The notes: generated by a model from the sequence alone, not told the origin. 64,000 nt of DNA from Paenibacillus tyrphae (GCF_024158745.1 NZ_JAMZAW010000003.1:124001-188000); one strand, 5' to 3'; shown: positions 8,933 to 18,961, numbered from the stretch's first letter. Made by a program: numbers and translations.

Positions 8933-9643
8933 CTACAGCACCCGGATCCCGTGGGCCGCCAACATCTCGGACAACAGGTACATAGGCAAACCGACTACGG
9001 TAAAATAATCGCCGTCAATGTTTTGAATCAAGGTGGAGCCCAAGCCTTGGATGCCGTAAGCCCCCGCTTTATCCATCGGCTCCCCCGTTCGGATGTAATT
9101 CCGAATTTGCTCGTCCGAGAGCGGCTTCATGCCGACTTTGGTCACGCTGTGCCCGACGGTCATGCGGCAGCTTCCCGTAAGACGATCGACCGATTTTGCA
9201 TAAACTGCCCCCGGGAGCCGGGTAACCGAAACTTCCGTGCCTCTGGCTTCGCCGTTCGCGGCGCTGTCCGTTCTCAGCTCGATGCAGGCTATCCCGCTGT
9301 ATACTTCGTGTTCCGTGCCTTGAAGCGCGCTAAGCATCCGAAAGGCGTCCTCTTCGTCCTGAGGCTTGCCGAGCACTTCGCCATGCCATACGACAATGGT
9401 ATCCGACCCGATAACGATACCGTCCTCCGGCATGGAATCGTCCGCCTTCAAACGCGAAAGTACGGCCAGCGCCTTGCGCCTGGATAGCTCTTCCACGATT
9501 TGCGAAGGCGTCAGGCCGGCGTCCGTCGTTTCGTCCGCATCGCTAGCCTGGACGACGAAAGGCAGCTGAAGGAAACGGATAAGCTCCTGGCGGCGCGGAG
9601 AAGATGAAGCCAGTATCAAGGTTTTGGATGTCGTGAGCGTCAT
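8933..9643 (-). CDS. maf: Maf family nucleotide pyrophosphatase
   Basis: The protein has 236 residues. Family motifs: LILASSSPRRQELI at the start, GSDTIVVWHGEVLGKP, the motif around EEDAFRMLSALQGTEHEVYSG, and the C-terminal KAGAYGIQGLGSTLIQNIDG. Maf enzymes hydrolyse non-canonical or cell-cycle-related nucleoside triphosphates to monophosphates; B. subtilis Maf inhibits septation. It is longer than the usual 190 or so residues because of an insertion of roughly 35-40 residues after IACIEL (about 122-160), rich in small and charged residues. It is probably co-transcribed with the DUF4321 gene 60 bp upstream. Confidence 0.93.
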   Translation of the reverse strand: MTLTTSKTLILASSSPRRQELIRFLQLPFVVQASDADETTDAGLTPSQIVEELSRRKALAVLSRLKADDSMPEDGIVIGSDTIVVWHGEVLGKPQDEEDAFRMLSALQGTEHEVYSGIACIELRTDSAANGEARGTEVSVTRLPGAVYAKSVDRLTGSCRMTVGHSVTKVGMKPLSDEQIRNYIRTGEPMDKAGAYGIQGLGSTLIQNIDGDYFTVVGLPMYLLSEMLAAHGIRVL

Positions 9644-9703
9644 AAACCGGTCCCTCGTTTCGAATTTTGTAAAGTGGGTCTTTGCCGTCTCCGTCCGATT
9701 CGC

Positions 9704-9946
9704 CTAAAGTTTGCGGTACAGCCAAAAGCCGGCCGCCAGCCCGACGATGCTGATCAGATTCAGCCGAATATGCAGATTCAGATCGTACCGGATGACCAAC
9801 AAATCGGCTTTGGGCTGCCAGGTCAGCTCTACGGATTTGGTCAGAAAGGACAAGGCCGTATACGGCGAAAGCAGTTGGCCGATGAGCGTTCCGGCGACGA
9901 GCCCGAGCAGCAGCATGAGGATGAACGTGAGCGTATTCTTTTTCAA
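9704..9946 (-). CDS. DUF4321-type small membrane protein
   Basis: An 80-residue protein from TTG 9946, which follows AAAGAGGT at suitable spacing. Upstream in-frame ATG 9967 and GTG 10000 lack ribosome sites, and GTG 10000 coincides with the predicted transcription start. There are two hydrophobic segments, one at the N-terminus (FILMLLLGLVAGTLIGQLL) and one at the C-terminus (LISIVGLAAGFWLYRKL), around a conserved middle (ALSFLTKSVELTWQPKADL). The layout matches the DUF4321 family seen beside maf in Paenibacillus relatives. Its function is unknown; position next to maf, radC and mre suggests an envelope or division link only by context. Confidence 0.75.
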   Translation of the reverse strand: MKKNTLTFILMLLLGLVAGTLIGQLLSPYTALSFLTKSVELTWQPKADLLVIRYDLNLHIRLNLISIVGLAAGFWLYRKL

Positions 9947-10005
9947 AATATAGGATACCTCTTTCATAAAAAATGCAATCGGCCGCTTCGAAAATGCCAC
10001 ACGTC

Positions 10006-10032
10006 ATTATACCATAACTCGCGAAATAACAA
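10006..10032 (-). promoter_or_regulatory. Extended -10 promoter of DUF4321-maf
   Basis: TATAAT (10011-10006) is preceded by TGG (extended -10), with TTGTTA (10032-10027) 15 bp upstream. The predicted transcription start near 9999 supports the TTG 9946 start for the DUF4321 protein. Confidence 0.5.
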
Positions 10033-10144
10033 GCGGACTTTTAGTTAACAAAGGACTTCTTCGCGTAGGAATATTTTACCGCTTACCTGATGCAAGAAAT
10101 ACCAATACAATAAAAACCGGATCAAGGAAGGAGTGGACCGGAAG

Positions 10145-11479
10145 ATGCGAAAGCCATGGATGCGGGCCGCTTTGCTTGCGTTCGCCCTTCTGGTGCTGCC
10201 GGGGCATGCCTCGGCTGCGAAAATTGTCGTCGATGCGGGACATGGGGGAGCCGATTCCGGGGCCATCGGGGTGAATGGCCTGCAGGAGAAAACGGTGAAC
10301 CTGGACATTGCCCGCCGGCTGCGGGACCTGCTTGTCCAGCGAGGCTATGAGGTGGTCATGTCCCGGGATACCGACGATTTTATTTCGCTTAAGGGACGCG
10401 TCGACTTCACCAATGGACAGCAGCCCGATCTGTTCGTCTCCGTTCATGCGAATTCGTATTTTAATGCGGACGCACGCGGGGCCATGGTGCTTTATTATGA
10501 CGACGCCTATCCTCAGAGCAGCTACCCTGCCAGCGAAGAGATGAAGGCGCTCACACCCGAGAGCCGCAAGCTGGCACAGCAGGTGCTGGATGCCTTCGTC
10601 CAAACGACGGGGCTGGACAACAAAGGGCTCGTTCCCAGTGCGGTATATGTCGTGCGGATGGGAACCGTTCCGAGCATTCTCGTAGAGACGGCGTTTCTCT
10701 CGAACGCAGCGGATGCAGAGCTGCTAGCCAGCGAGTCGATGCGCCAGACGATGGCGCTCGGCATTGTCCGTGGCATTGAATCGTACATATCGCCGCAAAA
10801 CAGCGTGTTCCCCGATCTTCGGGGACACTGGGCTCAGGACGCCGTCCTGCGGCTAAAAGCGCAAGGCGTGGTTGAAGGCACCGGCGGGCGGTTCGAGCCC
10901 GGCCGGATGCTGACGAGAGCGGAGTGGGCGACGCTGCTCGGGCGGGTGTTCGACCTGCCGGCGGCGAAGCCGGCAGGGAGCGCCTGCGCCGGTGACGGCA
11001 CGGTCACCGGCGGGGTTTACGGCGACGGTGGCGGGAGCTGCGGAGCCGCCGGGGCCGGGGCCGGCGCGGGCGCGTATCGAGACGCGAGCGCGGGGTATTG
11101 GGCCTTCGCCGCCCTCGACCGGGCGGTGAAGGCCGGCGTGCTGGAGGGCTACCCCGACGGCACGCTGCGGCCCGACCGGCCCGTGACCCGGGCGGAGGCG
11201 GCGGCGATGTTTCAGCGGCTGGCGAAGGCGCCGCAGGTTCCGGGTACGCAGCAGCCGTTCCGGGACGTGAAGGCGGACTTCTGGGCCGCGGGTGCCATTG
11301 CCGGCCTGAAGCGGGCCGGCTGGATCGACGGCGTCACGGCGGAGCGCTTTGAGCCGGAGCGGCTGATCACGCGCGCGGAAGCCGCCGCGCTGGTTGACCG
11401 CTACATGGCGGATCCCGCAACGCCGAAAAAAACTGCCCCTGAACCGCCATCACCCGGCCGGACCTCAATCGGCAAGTAA
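10145..11479 (+). CDS. N-acetylmuramoyl-L-alanine amidase with SLH domains
   Basis: A 444-residue protein from ATG 10145; the upstream in-frame GTG 10133 abuts the AAGGAAGGAG ribosome site and is unlikely. A signal peptide ends near HASA. An Amidase_3 domain follows with metal and catalytic motifs DAGHGGADSGA, SVHANSYF and ILVETAFLSNAAD. Three S-layer-homology repeats come next (FPDLRGHWAQDAV, YRDASAGYWAFAALD, FRDVKADFWAAGAI), so the enzyme should be held on the wall by secondary polymer. Between the first two SLH repeats is a Gly/Ala-rich, very GC-rich stretch (about 10960-11085) containing two Cys. The predicted reaction is cleavage of the MurNAc-L-Ala amide in peptidoglycan. It converges on the spoIIB-like gene. 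Confidence 0.92.
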   Translation: MRKPWMRAALLAFALLVLPGHASAAKIVVDAGHGGADSGAIGVNGLQEKTVNLDIARRLRDLLVQRGYEVVMSRDTDDFISLKGRVDFTNGQQPDLFVSVHANSYFNADARGAMVLYYDDAYPQSSYPASEEMKALTPESRKLAQQVLDAFVQTTGLDNKGLVPSAVYVVRMGTVPSILVETAFLSNAADAELLASESMRQTMALGIVRGIESYISPQNSVFPDLRGHWAQDAVLRLKAQGVVEGTGGRFEPGRMLTRAEWATLLGRVFDLPAAKPAGSACAGDGTVTGGVYGDGGGSCGAAGAGAGAGAYRDASAGYWAFAALDRAVKAGVLEGYPDGTLRPDRPVTRAEAAAMFQRLAKAPQVPGTQQPFRDVKADFWAAGAIAGLKRAGWIDGVTAERFEPERLITRAEAAALVDRYMADPATPKKTAPEPPSPGRTSIGK

Positions 11480-11497
11480 GCAAATCCTTTATACCCA

Positions 11498-11547
11498 CGG
11501 AAAGAGCCGTCCGAATGAACCGAAAGCGGTCCGGACGGCTCTTTCCG
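11498..11547. terminator. Bidirectional terminator between amidase and spoIIB-like gene
   Basis: A perfect 16-bp stem (11498-11513 with 11532-11547) ends in CTCTTTCC in both directions between two convergent genes. T-runs are short, but stem length and position are convincing. Confidence 0.75.
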
Positions 11548-11578
11548 TGCGCCCCGTCGGCGGATGTCCGCCTGTGGG

Positions 11579-12883
11579 TTAAGGAAGTGCAACCGCTTGG
11601 AGCAGCTCCTTCTCCGCCACGACGTACTGCATTGCAGCCGTTTGCGCCTGCCACAGGAAGGCTTGGGACGGGTTCTTCTTGTATTCCTCAAGCGACGCCA
11701 AAGCCATATTCAAGGAATTGTTCATTTTGGGCAGCGACTTCTTCCCGGCTTCGCCCAGACCGTCGCTGACGGCTGCAGCCGTCTGGGACCAGCTTTGATG
11801 CGTCGTCTTGATCGATTGAAGCGCCTTGTCGTCAAGCGCTTCCGGCTTGGCGTCGGCCGCATGGGTGATCGCTTGTGCGGCGACGAGCTTCACAAGCTTA
11901 TCCCCTTGCGCTATATAATTGGAAAACACATCCGCTTGCTTGCCGTTCCATTTGACTTTTGTCACCGCCGGCAAATCGAGTGTTTTGACAATCACCTCGA
12001 TGTTTTTTTGTTGATAGGCTTGCGACAGCCCCAGGGCTTCGTCCCGGGTTCCGGCCATTCCTACATAGACCGGGTGCTTGTCTCCCCCATCTACTGCTCC
12101 TGCCAGCCCTTTTTTGCGAAAATCCGCAGCCGCGGCCTCCGCTCCCTGCGCGCTGCTGAATACCCCGCCTTGCAGAACGGCATACGATTTCGCCGGGATC
12201 TGCACCGCTACGCCGATAGCCGAACCGCTCGCCGGGGCTGCCGAATCCGCAGCGCCCAATTTACCGGCCGTCTCTCCTGTAGAAGCCGCCCCGCCGGCCA
12301 CGGCTCCCTTCGTCCCTTGCTGGGCTGTCGTCGTGCCTCCCGGAGACGTTGTTTTGCCGGAGTCCGTGCCGCCCGAAAACATCGACAAGACCAAAAAGCC
12401 GAACGCAACGCCCGTTACAACCGCACCGGCGACGGAAGCGGTAATACGAATCCAAGAGCCGTTGCCCGGCGTTCTCCTGAAATAGGCCGATTCCTCCTGT
12501 GTATAAGGCCGGTGCGTCCGCTCCATGCCGTCGGTCAGATCAGGCCGCTCGACGTAACCCGTTTCCGGATCGAACGATCGCCCGCCGCCCGTTTCGCGGA
12601 TCAATTGTTCCACGCGGTGCGTCTCGGTCTCAAAGGAGCTCTGCCAACCGCCGAAATCGGTCGTATATTCGTTAAGCGCAGGCCCGGTCCACATCGGTCC
12701 TCTTCTTTTTCCGGTCTCTACCGGCAGCTTGTCCGACTCTTCACGGCTTTCGTCAGACCGCTGCTCCACGACGGTATATTCTTCCGATCGAAGGGGGATG
12801 ACCTGCGGCCCGCTCCCCGTATCCTGCCGTTCTTGCCTCTGCCCGTCCTTGTGGAAACGAAACGTCATCTTGGTCTTGTTCAT
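11579..12883 (-). CDS. spoIIB: SpoIIB-like SPOR-domain membrane protein
   Basis: A 434-residue protein from ATG 12883, preceded by AAGGGAGAG. A long hydrophilic cytoplasmic region (about 1-140) precedes one membrane helix (ITASVAGAVVTGVAFGFLVL), a Gly/Thr/Ala linker, a SPOR domain (SYAVLQGGVFSSAQGAEAAA to NIEVIVKTLDLP) and a helical C-terminus. SPOR domains bind denuded glycan at septa. Location next to the valS-folC region and maf, and the architecture, match B. subtilis SpoIIB, which acts in septal wall dissolution during engulfment. The symbol is given by synteny and architecture, since sequence similarity in this family is low. Confidence 0.75.
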   Translation of the reverse strand: MNKTKMTFRFHKDGQRQERQDTGSGPQVIPLRSEEYTVVEQRSDESREESDKLPVETGKRRGPMWTGPALNEYTTDFGGWQSSFETETHRVEQLIRETGGGRSFDPETGYVERPDLTDGMERTHRPYTQEESAYFRRTPGNGSWIRITASVAGAVVTGVAFGFLVLSMFSGGTDSGKTTSPGGTTTAQQGTKGAVAGGAASTGETAGKLGAADSAAPASGSAIGVAVQIPAKSYAVLQGGVFSSAQGAEAAAADFRKKGLAGAVDGGDKHPVYVGMAGTRDEALGLSQAYQQKNIEVIVKTLDLPAVTKVKWNGKQADVFSNYIAQGDKLVKLVAAQAITHAADAKPEALDDKALQSIKTTHQSWSQTAAAVSDGLGEAGKKSLPKMNNSLNMALASLEEYKKNPSQAFLWQAQTAAMQYVVAEKELLQAVALP

Positions 12884-12996
12884 TGCGCCAGCTCTCCCTT
12901 GTCCCATATTCGTATTACTAGACTATGAGAATCGGTCCGCAAATAGAACCGCAGTCAACGCAACAGCCAATGGATAAACGTCACTGCGGTTCCACG

Positions 12997-13046
12997 AAAA
13001 AAAACCTCCGGCTTCGCCGCTCAAAAGAACGGCGTTCCGGAGGTTT
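12997..13046 (-). terminator. Terminator of the valS-folC-murC operon
   Basis: A 10-bp stem (13002-13011 with 13037-13046), with a small inner hairpin, is followed on the minus strand by eight T. It lies 15 bp past the murC stop and separates the operon from the spoIIB-like gene. Confidence 0.9.
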
Positions 13047-13060
13047 CTCGTTTTGTACTG

Positions 13061-14452
13061 CTAAGCCAAGCGTTTCGTCAATGCCTCGGCAAGACCGGCC
13101 GCCGCTTTCCATATGTCTCCTGCGCCCATCGTAATCACCAAATCTCCGGGACGCACCGACTTCAGCAAATAGGTCTGCACCTGCTCCTTGGTCGGGACGT
13201 AACGCACGTTGGCGTTGCTGTTCTGACGAATCAGCTCGACGAGCTTCGCGGAATCGATACCTTCGATCTGCTTCTCGCCCGCCGGCGAATAGATGTCGGT
13301 AATGATTACTTCGTCCGCCTCGGGAAACGCGCGGCTGAACTGCTCGAACAAAAAGTATGTCCGCGTGTACCGCTGAGGCTGAAATACGGCGACAATCCGT
13401 TTGCCGGTCGCTTTGGCCGCTTGGATCGTCGCTTCGATTTCGGTCGGATGATGCGCGTAGTCGTCGATCACCAGAATATCGTTGACTTCTCCGAGCACCT
13501 GGAAACGCCGCTTGGCCCCCCGAAACTCGGTAATCGCTTCCGCGATCCGGTCGAAGGACAACCCCGCTTCCATGCAAGTAATCAGCGTAGCAAGCGCATT
13601 GTAGACGTTATGCTTGCCCGGTACGGACAGATGAATCGTTCCGAGCGCCTCGTCGCCGCGCATGACATCGAAGGATACTTTACGGTCGCCAAGAACGATG
13701 TTCCGAGCCGTAAAATCCGCTTCCGCTTCGATCGCATACGTGAGGACCTCGCTATTCACGCTGGAGATCATCTCTTTCAAGTATTGGTCGTCCAAGCAAA
13801 CGACGGCCTTGCCGTCCTCTTTCACCTGGCTCAAAAACTGCGCATAGGCTTTTTTCAAATTTTCAAAATTGCCGTCGTAGTTTTCCAGATGATCGGCTTC
13901 AATATTATTCACCAAGGCAATGGCAGGTTGGTACTGCAAAAACGAACCGTCGCTCTCGTCCGCTTCCGCGACGACCCAATCGCCTTTACCGGCCTTGGCG
14001 TTGCTTCCTACGTTCATAATTTCCCCGCCGATGATGAAGGTCGGGTCCGAACCGCAGCGCTCAAGTACGAGCGCAATCATCGACGACGTGGTCGTCTTTC
14101 CGTGTGCGCCCGCAACCGCGATGCCTTTTTTGGCGTTCATCAGTTTCGCCAGCATTTGCGAACGGTGCAGCATCGGAATGTTCAATTCCTCTGCCGCCAC
14201 CATTTCGACATTATCCTTGGCCAAAGCCGTGGAATATACGACGACGTCCGCGCCTTTCACATTTTGCGCCTCGTGCCCGATGAACACTTGCGCCCCTTTG
14301 GCCGCAAGTTTCTCCGTCAGCTCCTGCTGCGCCAAATCGGATCCCGAAACTTGGTAGCCCATTTCCAGCATTACCTTGGCAATCGCACTCATGCCGTACC
14401 CGCCGATGCCGATAAAATGGATATGCTCCGATGTATTCACGCCTGCGTTCAC
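13061..14452 (-). CDS. murC: UDP-N-acetylmuramate--L-alanine ligase MurC
   Basis: The protein has 463 residues and Mur ligase order: N-terminal Rossmann domain with HFIGIGGYGMSAIAKV, ATP loop GAHGKTTTSSM, central motifs EADESDGSFL and NNIEADHLENY, and C-terminal domain with DDYAHHPTEIEATI. MurC adds L-Ala to UDP-MurNAc in the cytoplasm. GTG 14452 overlaps the folC stop (GTGA), which implies coupling; GTG 14440 is a possible alternative. It is the last gene of a T-box-controlled valS-folC-murC operon. Confidence 0.97.
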   Translation of the reverse strand: MNAGVNTSEHIHFIGIGGYGMSAIAKVMLEMGYQVSGSDLAQQELTEKLAAKGAQVFIGHEAQNVKGADVVVYSTALAKDNVEMVAAEELNIPMLHRSQMLAKLMNAKKGIAVAGAHGKTTTSSMIALVLERCGSDPTFIIGGEIMNVGSNAKAGKGDWVVAEADESDGSFLQYQPAIALVNNIEADHLENYDGNFENLKKAYAQFLSQVKEDGKAVVCLDDQYLKEMISSVNSEVLTYAIEAEADFTARNIVLGDRKVSFDVMRGDEALGTIHLSVPGKHNVYNALATLITCMEAGLSFDRIAEAITEFRGAKRRFQVLGEVNDILVIDDYAHHPTEIEATIQAAKATGKRIVAVFQPQRYTRTYFLFEQFSRAFPEADEVIITDIYSPAGEKQIEGIDSAKLVELIRQNSNANVRYVPTKEQVQTYLLKSVRPGDLVITMGAGDIWKAAAGLAEALTKRLA

Positions 14453-15828
14453 CAGCCTTTTTCAGAATCGGATTGATGCTTGATCCAGGAACGGACGTCC
14501 CCTATTAGATATAACGTGCCGGAGACGACAGCCAGGTCGTCCTGTGCCGTCAAGCGTTTAAGCCGCTCCAGCCCCGTCTTCCAATCGGGTTCCACGATCA
14601 CTTCCACGTCGTGCCTCCCGCACTCCGCCAGAAGCGATTTGGCCAGTCCGGCCAGATCTTCGGCAGCGGCCTTTTTCAGCCAATTCGGCTCGGTTAGGAT
14701 AAGCGTATCCACTATTGGTAGTATATGCCTCAAATAGCCTGTATGATTCTTGTTCGTCAGCATTCCCATCATAAAATGGAGCCTATTATACGAATACGTT
14801 TCCTTCAGCGCAGCGGCAAGCGACTCCGCTCCCTCGGGGTTGTGCGCGCCGTCGATCAAAATGCGCGGCTCCTGCGATACCATCTCCAGCCGCCCCGGCC
14901 ACTGCGCCGCTTTCATGGCGCGAAGCAAGTCCTCGTCTTCCACGATCAGCGCATAATATTGCCGCAGCACCTCAAGCGTCATTAGCGCCACCGCCGCGTT
15001 TTTCAACTGGTGCGGGCCGTTCATGGAGATGGCAACGTCCGGAATGTGCCGGAATGTGCCGGTAAACCGAAACGTCTGCTCGTTTTCCTTGGTCGAGATC
15101 GTTTCGTAACGGAACTCCCGGTCCAGCAAATAAAGCGTGCTGTTTTTGGCCTTCGCCGCTTCCTCGACGACCCGGACGACCTCCGGCTGCTCCACGGCGC
15201 TGACGACCGGGACGCCCGCCTTAATAATAGCGGCCTTCTCGGCCGCGATTTTCTCCAGCGTATCGCCGAGAAACTCCATATGGTCATGGCCGATATTCGT
15301 AATGACGGAGACAAGCGGCGTCACGATATTCGTCGAATCCAACCGTCCGCCGAGCCCCGTTTCCCAGACGACGAAGTCGGGATAAGCGGTGCGGGCAAAA
15401 TATTCGATCGCGACCACGGTCGAGATCTCGAACATCGACGGCTGCCCGAACTCCTCCGCAACCTGATCGACGAGCGGCTTGATTTTATTGATCACCTTCA
15501 GCAGATCTTCGTCCGGGATATTGACCCCGTTGAGACGAATGCGCTCGTTATAGCTTTCAATGTAAGGAGAAGTAAACGTCCCGACGTCGTAGCCGCATGT
15601 GCGGATCACTTCGGTCAAATAGGCGCAAACCGATCCCTTGCCGTTCGTACCGGCGACATGAATAAATTTGAGACGCCGGTGAGGATGGTCGAGCAGCTCC
15701 ATTAGCCGCTCCATCCGCTCCAGCCCCGGCTTAATTCCCGCCAGAGGAATAAACCGGATAACCCAGTCGATCGCTTCCCGGGCCGTCCGGAACGGCCCTT
15801 CGTTAACGCTTAGCTGTGCTTCGCTCAT
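14449..15828 (-). CDS. folC: Folylpolyglutamate/dihydrofolate synthase
   Basis: The protein has 459 residues. Family signatures: KFIHVAGTNGKGSVCAYL (ATP loop), FTSPYIESYNERIRLNG, ETGLGGRLDSTNIV and LIDGAHNPEGAESLAAAL. FolC adds glutamate to dihydropteroate and/or folates. It starts 6 bp after the valS stop and overlaps murC by 4 bp, so valS, folC and murC form one tight operon. Confidence 0.96.
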   Translation of the reverse strand: MSEAQLSVNEGPFRTAREAIDWVIRFIPLAGIKPGLERMERLMELLDHPHRRLKFIHVAGTNGKGSVCAYLTEVIRTCGYDVGTFTSPYIESYNERIRLNGVNIPDEDLLKVINKIKPLVDQVAEEFGQPSMFEISTVVAIEYFARTAYPDFVVWETGLGGRLDSTNIVTPLVSVITNIGHDHMEFLGDTLEKIAAEKAAIIKAGVPVVSAVEQPEVVRVVEEAAKAKNSTLYLLDREFRYETISTKENEQTFRFTGTFRHIPDVAISMNGPHQLKNAAVALMTLEVLRQYYALIVEDEDLLRAMKAAQWPGRLEMVSQEPRILIDGAHNPEGAESLAAALKETYSYNRLHFMMGMLTNKNHTGYLRHILPIVDTLILTEPNWLKKAAAEDLAGLAKSLLAECGRHDVEVIVEPDWKTGLERLKRLTAQDDLAVVSGTLYLIGDVRSWIKHQSDSEKGW

Positions 15829-15834
15829 GATGGC

Positions 15835-18504
15835 TCATCCTCTCAGTTCGACCAGCCGGGCCGACACTTTATCCCGTTTGTCCGCATAATCGGCGAGCTT
15901 GGCTTTCTCCTCGTCGATGACTTTGGCCGGCGCTTTGGCAACGAAGCCTTGGTTGGCCAGCTTCTTCTCGATCCGGTCCACTTCGCCGTGCAGCGTAGTA
16001 AGCTCTTTTTCCAGACGCGCTATTTCCTGGGCAATGTCGATCAGCCCCGCAAGCGGCAAGAACAGCTCCACCCCGGTCACGATACCCGTCATCGCTTTGT
16101 CCGGCGTTGCGAGCCCAAGCTCGATGGAGAGCGCGGACGTGTTGCAGAAACGCTGCACGTATTCTTCGTTGCGCTTCAGAATAGCCAGCGCCTCTTCGCC
16201 GGCCGGCTTCACGAGCAGCTCGACCTTTTTGCTCATCGGCACGTTCACTTCTGCACGAATATTGCGCACTGTCCGGATGATGTCCATCAGCAGCTCCATC
16301 TCGCGCACCGCGTCCGCCGCTTCAAAACGCGTCTCAAACGTCGGCCACGCCGCGAGCGTAATCGTCTCGCCTTCATGAGGCAGATGCTGCCAAATTTCCT
16401 CGCTAATAAACGGCATGAACGGGTGAATCAAGCGCTGCGTGCGGTCCAGCACGTAGGCCAGAACCGATTTCGTCGTTTTCTTCGCCGCTTCGTCACTGCC
16501 GTACAAGGACAGCTTGCTGAATTCGATATACCAGTCGCACAGATCGTCCCAAATGAAATTGTAAAGCAAACGTCCGGTTTCGCCGAATTCATACGCATCG
16601 ATCAGTCGGGTCACTTCGCGGACGGTTTCGTTCAAGCGGTGCAAAATCCAACGGTCGGCCGTACCGAGCTCGCCGCTCAGATCGATATCCGACGCTTTGA
16701 AATCACCCAGATTCATCAGGACGAAGCGCGAAGCGTTCCAAATTTTATTGGCAAAGTTGCGCGCCTGCTCGACTTTTTCCCAGCGGAAGCGGAGATCCTG
16801 TCCCGGCGTGGAGCCGGTGGAAATCATAAAGCGCATGGCGTCGGCGCCGTACTTTTCGATCACTTCAAGCGGATCGACGCCGTTGCCGAGCGACTTGGAC
16901 ATTTTGCGTCCTTCCGCGTCGCGGACGAGCCCGTGAATCAGCACGTCTTTGAACGGAATTTGATCCGTATATTCGAGCCCGCTGAAAATCATCCGCGCCA
17001 CCCAGAAATAAATAATATCGTAGCCCGTCACGAGCAGATCGGTCGGGTAATAACGCTTCAGATCTTCCGTCTGCTCCGGCCAGCCGAGCGTAGAGAACGG
17101 CCACAGCGCGGAGCTGAACCAGGTGTCCAGCACGTCGTTATCCTGAGTCAGATGCGTGCCGCCGCAATGCGGACATACGGAAGCATCCTCGCGGGAGACG
17201 GTCATTTCGCCGCAATCGCCGCAGTACCAGGCCGGAATGCGGTGGCCCCACCACAGCTGGCGGGAAATGCACCAGTCGCGAATGTTTTCGATCCAATGCA
17301 AATAAATTTTTTCGAAGCGGTCCGGTACGAAGTTGGCGCCTTGGCCCGACTTCTGCGCTTCAATCGCGCGCTCGGCGAGCGGCTTCATTTTAACGAACCA
17401 CTGCGTGGACAAGTACGGCTCCACGACGGCGCCGCTGCGCTCGCTGTGGCCGACCTGATGCACGTGTTCCTCGATTTTGATCAGCACGCCGAGCTCCTTC
17501 ATGTCCGCCACAATCTGCTTGCGGCAGTCGAAGCGGTCCATGCCCTGATACTTGCCGGCATTTTCGTTCATTTTGCCGGATTCGTCCATCACAAGCACCT
17601 GCGGAAGATCGTGGCGTCTGCCTACCTCGAAATCGTTCGGGTCGTGCGCCGGAGTAATTTTCACCGCGCCGCTGCCGAAATCCTTCTCGACATATTCGTC
17701 GCCAACGATCGGAATTTCGCGGCCGATGATCGGAAGCACAAGCGTTTTGCCGATCAGGTGCTTGTAGCGCTCATCCTCCGGATGCACCGCGACGGCCGTA
17801 TCCCCGAGCATCGTTTCCGGACGGGTGGTTGCCACGACGATGAATTCATCGCTGTCCTTCACCGGATATTTCAAATGATACAGCGCGCCCTGCACCTCTT
17901 TGTATTCGACTTCAATGTCGGAAAGCGCCGTGCGGGCGGCCGGGTCCCAGTTGATGATATATTTGCCGCGGTAAATCAGCCCTTTTTCGTACAAGCGAAC
18001 GAATACTTCGCGCACCGCCTTGGACAGCCCTTCGTCCAGCGTGAACCGTTCGCGGGAATAGTCGAGCGAGAAGCCCATTTTGGCCCACTGCTCGCGGATT
18101 GTTTCGGCGTAATGCTCCTTCCATTCCCACACCTTTTCCAGAAACTTCTCACGGCCGAGATCGTACCGCGTCACGCCTTCCTCGCGGAGCTTCTGCTCCA
18201 CCTTGGTCTGCGTTGCGATGCCCGCATGATCGGAGCCGGGAAGCCACAGGGCGTCATATCCCTGCATCCGCTTGGTCCGCGCCATAATATCCTGAAGCGT
18301 AAAATCGAGCGCATGGCCGATATGCAGCATTCCGGTAACGTTCGGAGGCGGAATAACCATCGTATACGGCTTCGCATCCTGACGCTGCCCCGCTTTAAAG
18401 TATTGTCCTTTGAGCCAGTAATCGTACCACTTTTGCTCGGCTTCCTTCGGATCGTAGGTTGTCGGCATAGCCGTTTCCGGCGCCGCTTGTTTGGTTTCTT
18501 CCAT
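15835..18504 (-). CDS. valS: Valyl-tRNA synthetase
   Basis: An 889-residue protein from ATG 18504, which is preceded by TTGGAGGT at 7-nt spacing; upstream open frame lies in the leader. Class I signatures are HIGH at residues 61-64 ([14 protein letters not shown]) and KMSKS near residue 533 ([11 protein letters not shown]). The CP1 editing domain includes [17 protein letters not shown] and [16 protein letters not shown]. Anticodon-binding and C-terminal coiled-coil ([20 protein letters not shown]) domains follow. It charges tRNA-Val. Expression is predicted to respond to uncharged tRNA-Val through the T-box leader immediately upstream. Confidence 0.98.
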   Translation of the reverse strand: MEETKQAAPETAMPTTYDPKEAEQKWYDYWLKGQYFKAGQRQDAKPYTMVIPPPNVTGMLHIGHALDFTLQDIMARTKRMQGYDALWLPGSDHAGIATQTKVEQKLREEGVTRYDLGREKFLEKVWEWKEHYAETIREQWAKMGFSLDYSRERFTLDEGLSKAVREVFVRLYEKGLIYRGKYIINWDPAARTALSDIEVEYKEVQGALYHLKYPVKDSDEFIVVATTRPETMLGDTAVAVHPEDERYKHLIGKTLVLPIIGREIPIVGDEYVEKDFGSGAVKITPAHDPNDFEVGRRHDLPQVLVMDESGKMNENAGKYQGMDRFDCRKQIVADMKELGVLIKIEEHVHQVGHSERSGAVVEPYLSTQWFVKMKPLAERAIEAQKSGQGANFVPDRFEKIYLHWIENIRDWCISRQLWWGHRIPAWYCGDCGEMTVSREDASVCPHCGGTHLTQDNDVLDTWFSSALWPFSTLGWPEQTEDLKRYYPTDLLVTGYDIIYFWVARMIFSGLEYTDQIPFKDVLIHGLVRDAEGRKMSKSLGNGVDPLEVIEKYGADAMRFMISTGSTPGQDLRFRWEKVEQARNFANKIWNASRFVLMNLGDFKASDIDLSGELGTADRWILHRLNETVREVTRLIDAYEFGETGRLLYNFIWDDLCDWYIEFSKLSLYGSDEAAKKTTKSVLAYVLDRTQRLIHPFMPFISEEIWQHLPHEGETITLAAWPTFETRFEAADAVREMELLMDIIRTVRNIRAEVNVPMSKKVELLVKPAGEEALAILKRNEEYVQRFCNTSALSIELGLATPDKAMTGIVTGVELFLPLAGLIDIAQEIARLEKELTTLHGEVDRIEKKLANQGFVAKAPAKVIDEEKAKLADYADKRDKVSARLVELRG

Positions 18505-18677
18505 CACTGCAACCTCCAAGTGCACATAATTGTGGGTTTGTTTTGAGTGTTCAGCCTTACAGTACCATCGGAGAAATATCACCTGCAGGAGCGCAGCGAT
18601 CTTCTTTAAATCCGGCTTACCCGGTGCGACAGAGACCGGAGAGATGTTTCTATGCCGGAGAAGTGGCGACAAACAAA

Positions 18678-18957
18678 TAAAAGCCTTCCGCCGCAAAGGA
18701 CGAAAGGCTCTCGCTTCCGTGGTACCACCTTTATTCCGCCCGTGCTCCGAGAAGCTGAGGCTTCCCTTCGTCCGTGCGGCACTCGAACAGATAACGGCTG
18801 TGACCGGCCGAATCTAGAGCTTCCGCTTTCAATTCGACAACTCCGGGGCGACTTCGACAGGTACATCCTGCGGAACCTTCCAGCTCTTGCCGGCTCCGCT
18901 CTCTGAAGGGTTCGCTGTCTACTATTCCCTTTCCGCGTTTTTGCTTGCATCTATGCG
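18678..18957 (-). promoter_or_regulatory. T-box riboswitch (tRNA-Val) upstream of valS
   Basis: On the minus strand the canonical T-box sequence AAGGTGGTACCACGG is at 18731-18717. It is followed by a terminator stem (CCTTTCG/CGGAAGG with TTTTA downstream, 18709-18678) that competes with the antiterminator. Stem I is about 18940-18840, with an AGTA element near 18921. Candidate specifier codons GTC at 18852-18850 or 18858-18856 both read valine, matching the downstream gene. T-box leaders bind uncharged tRNA and prevent termination. The T-box call is firm; the specifier position is read by eye. Confidence 0.92.
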
Positions 18958-18961
18958 TACT

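Noticed and set aside
8724..9008. A 94-codon plus-strand frame between radC and maf
   Set aside because: Half of it is antisense to maf, and there is no good ribosome site.
15949..18546. An 865-codon open frame on the plus strand opposite valS
   Set aside because: It mirrors valS codon by codon, has no ribosome site and is composed of residues expected from antisense reading of a GC-biased gene.
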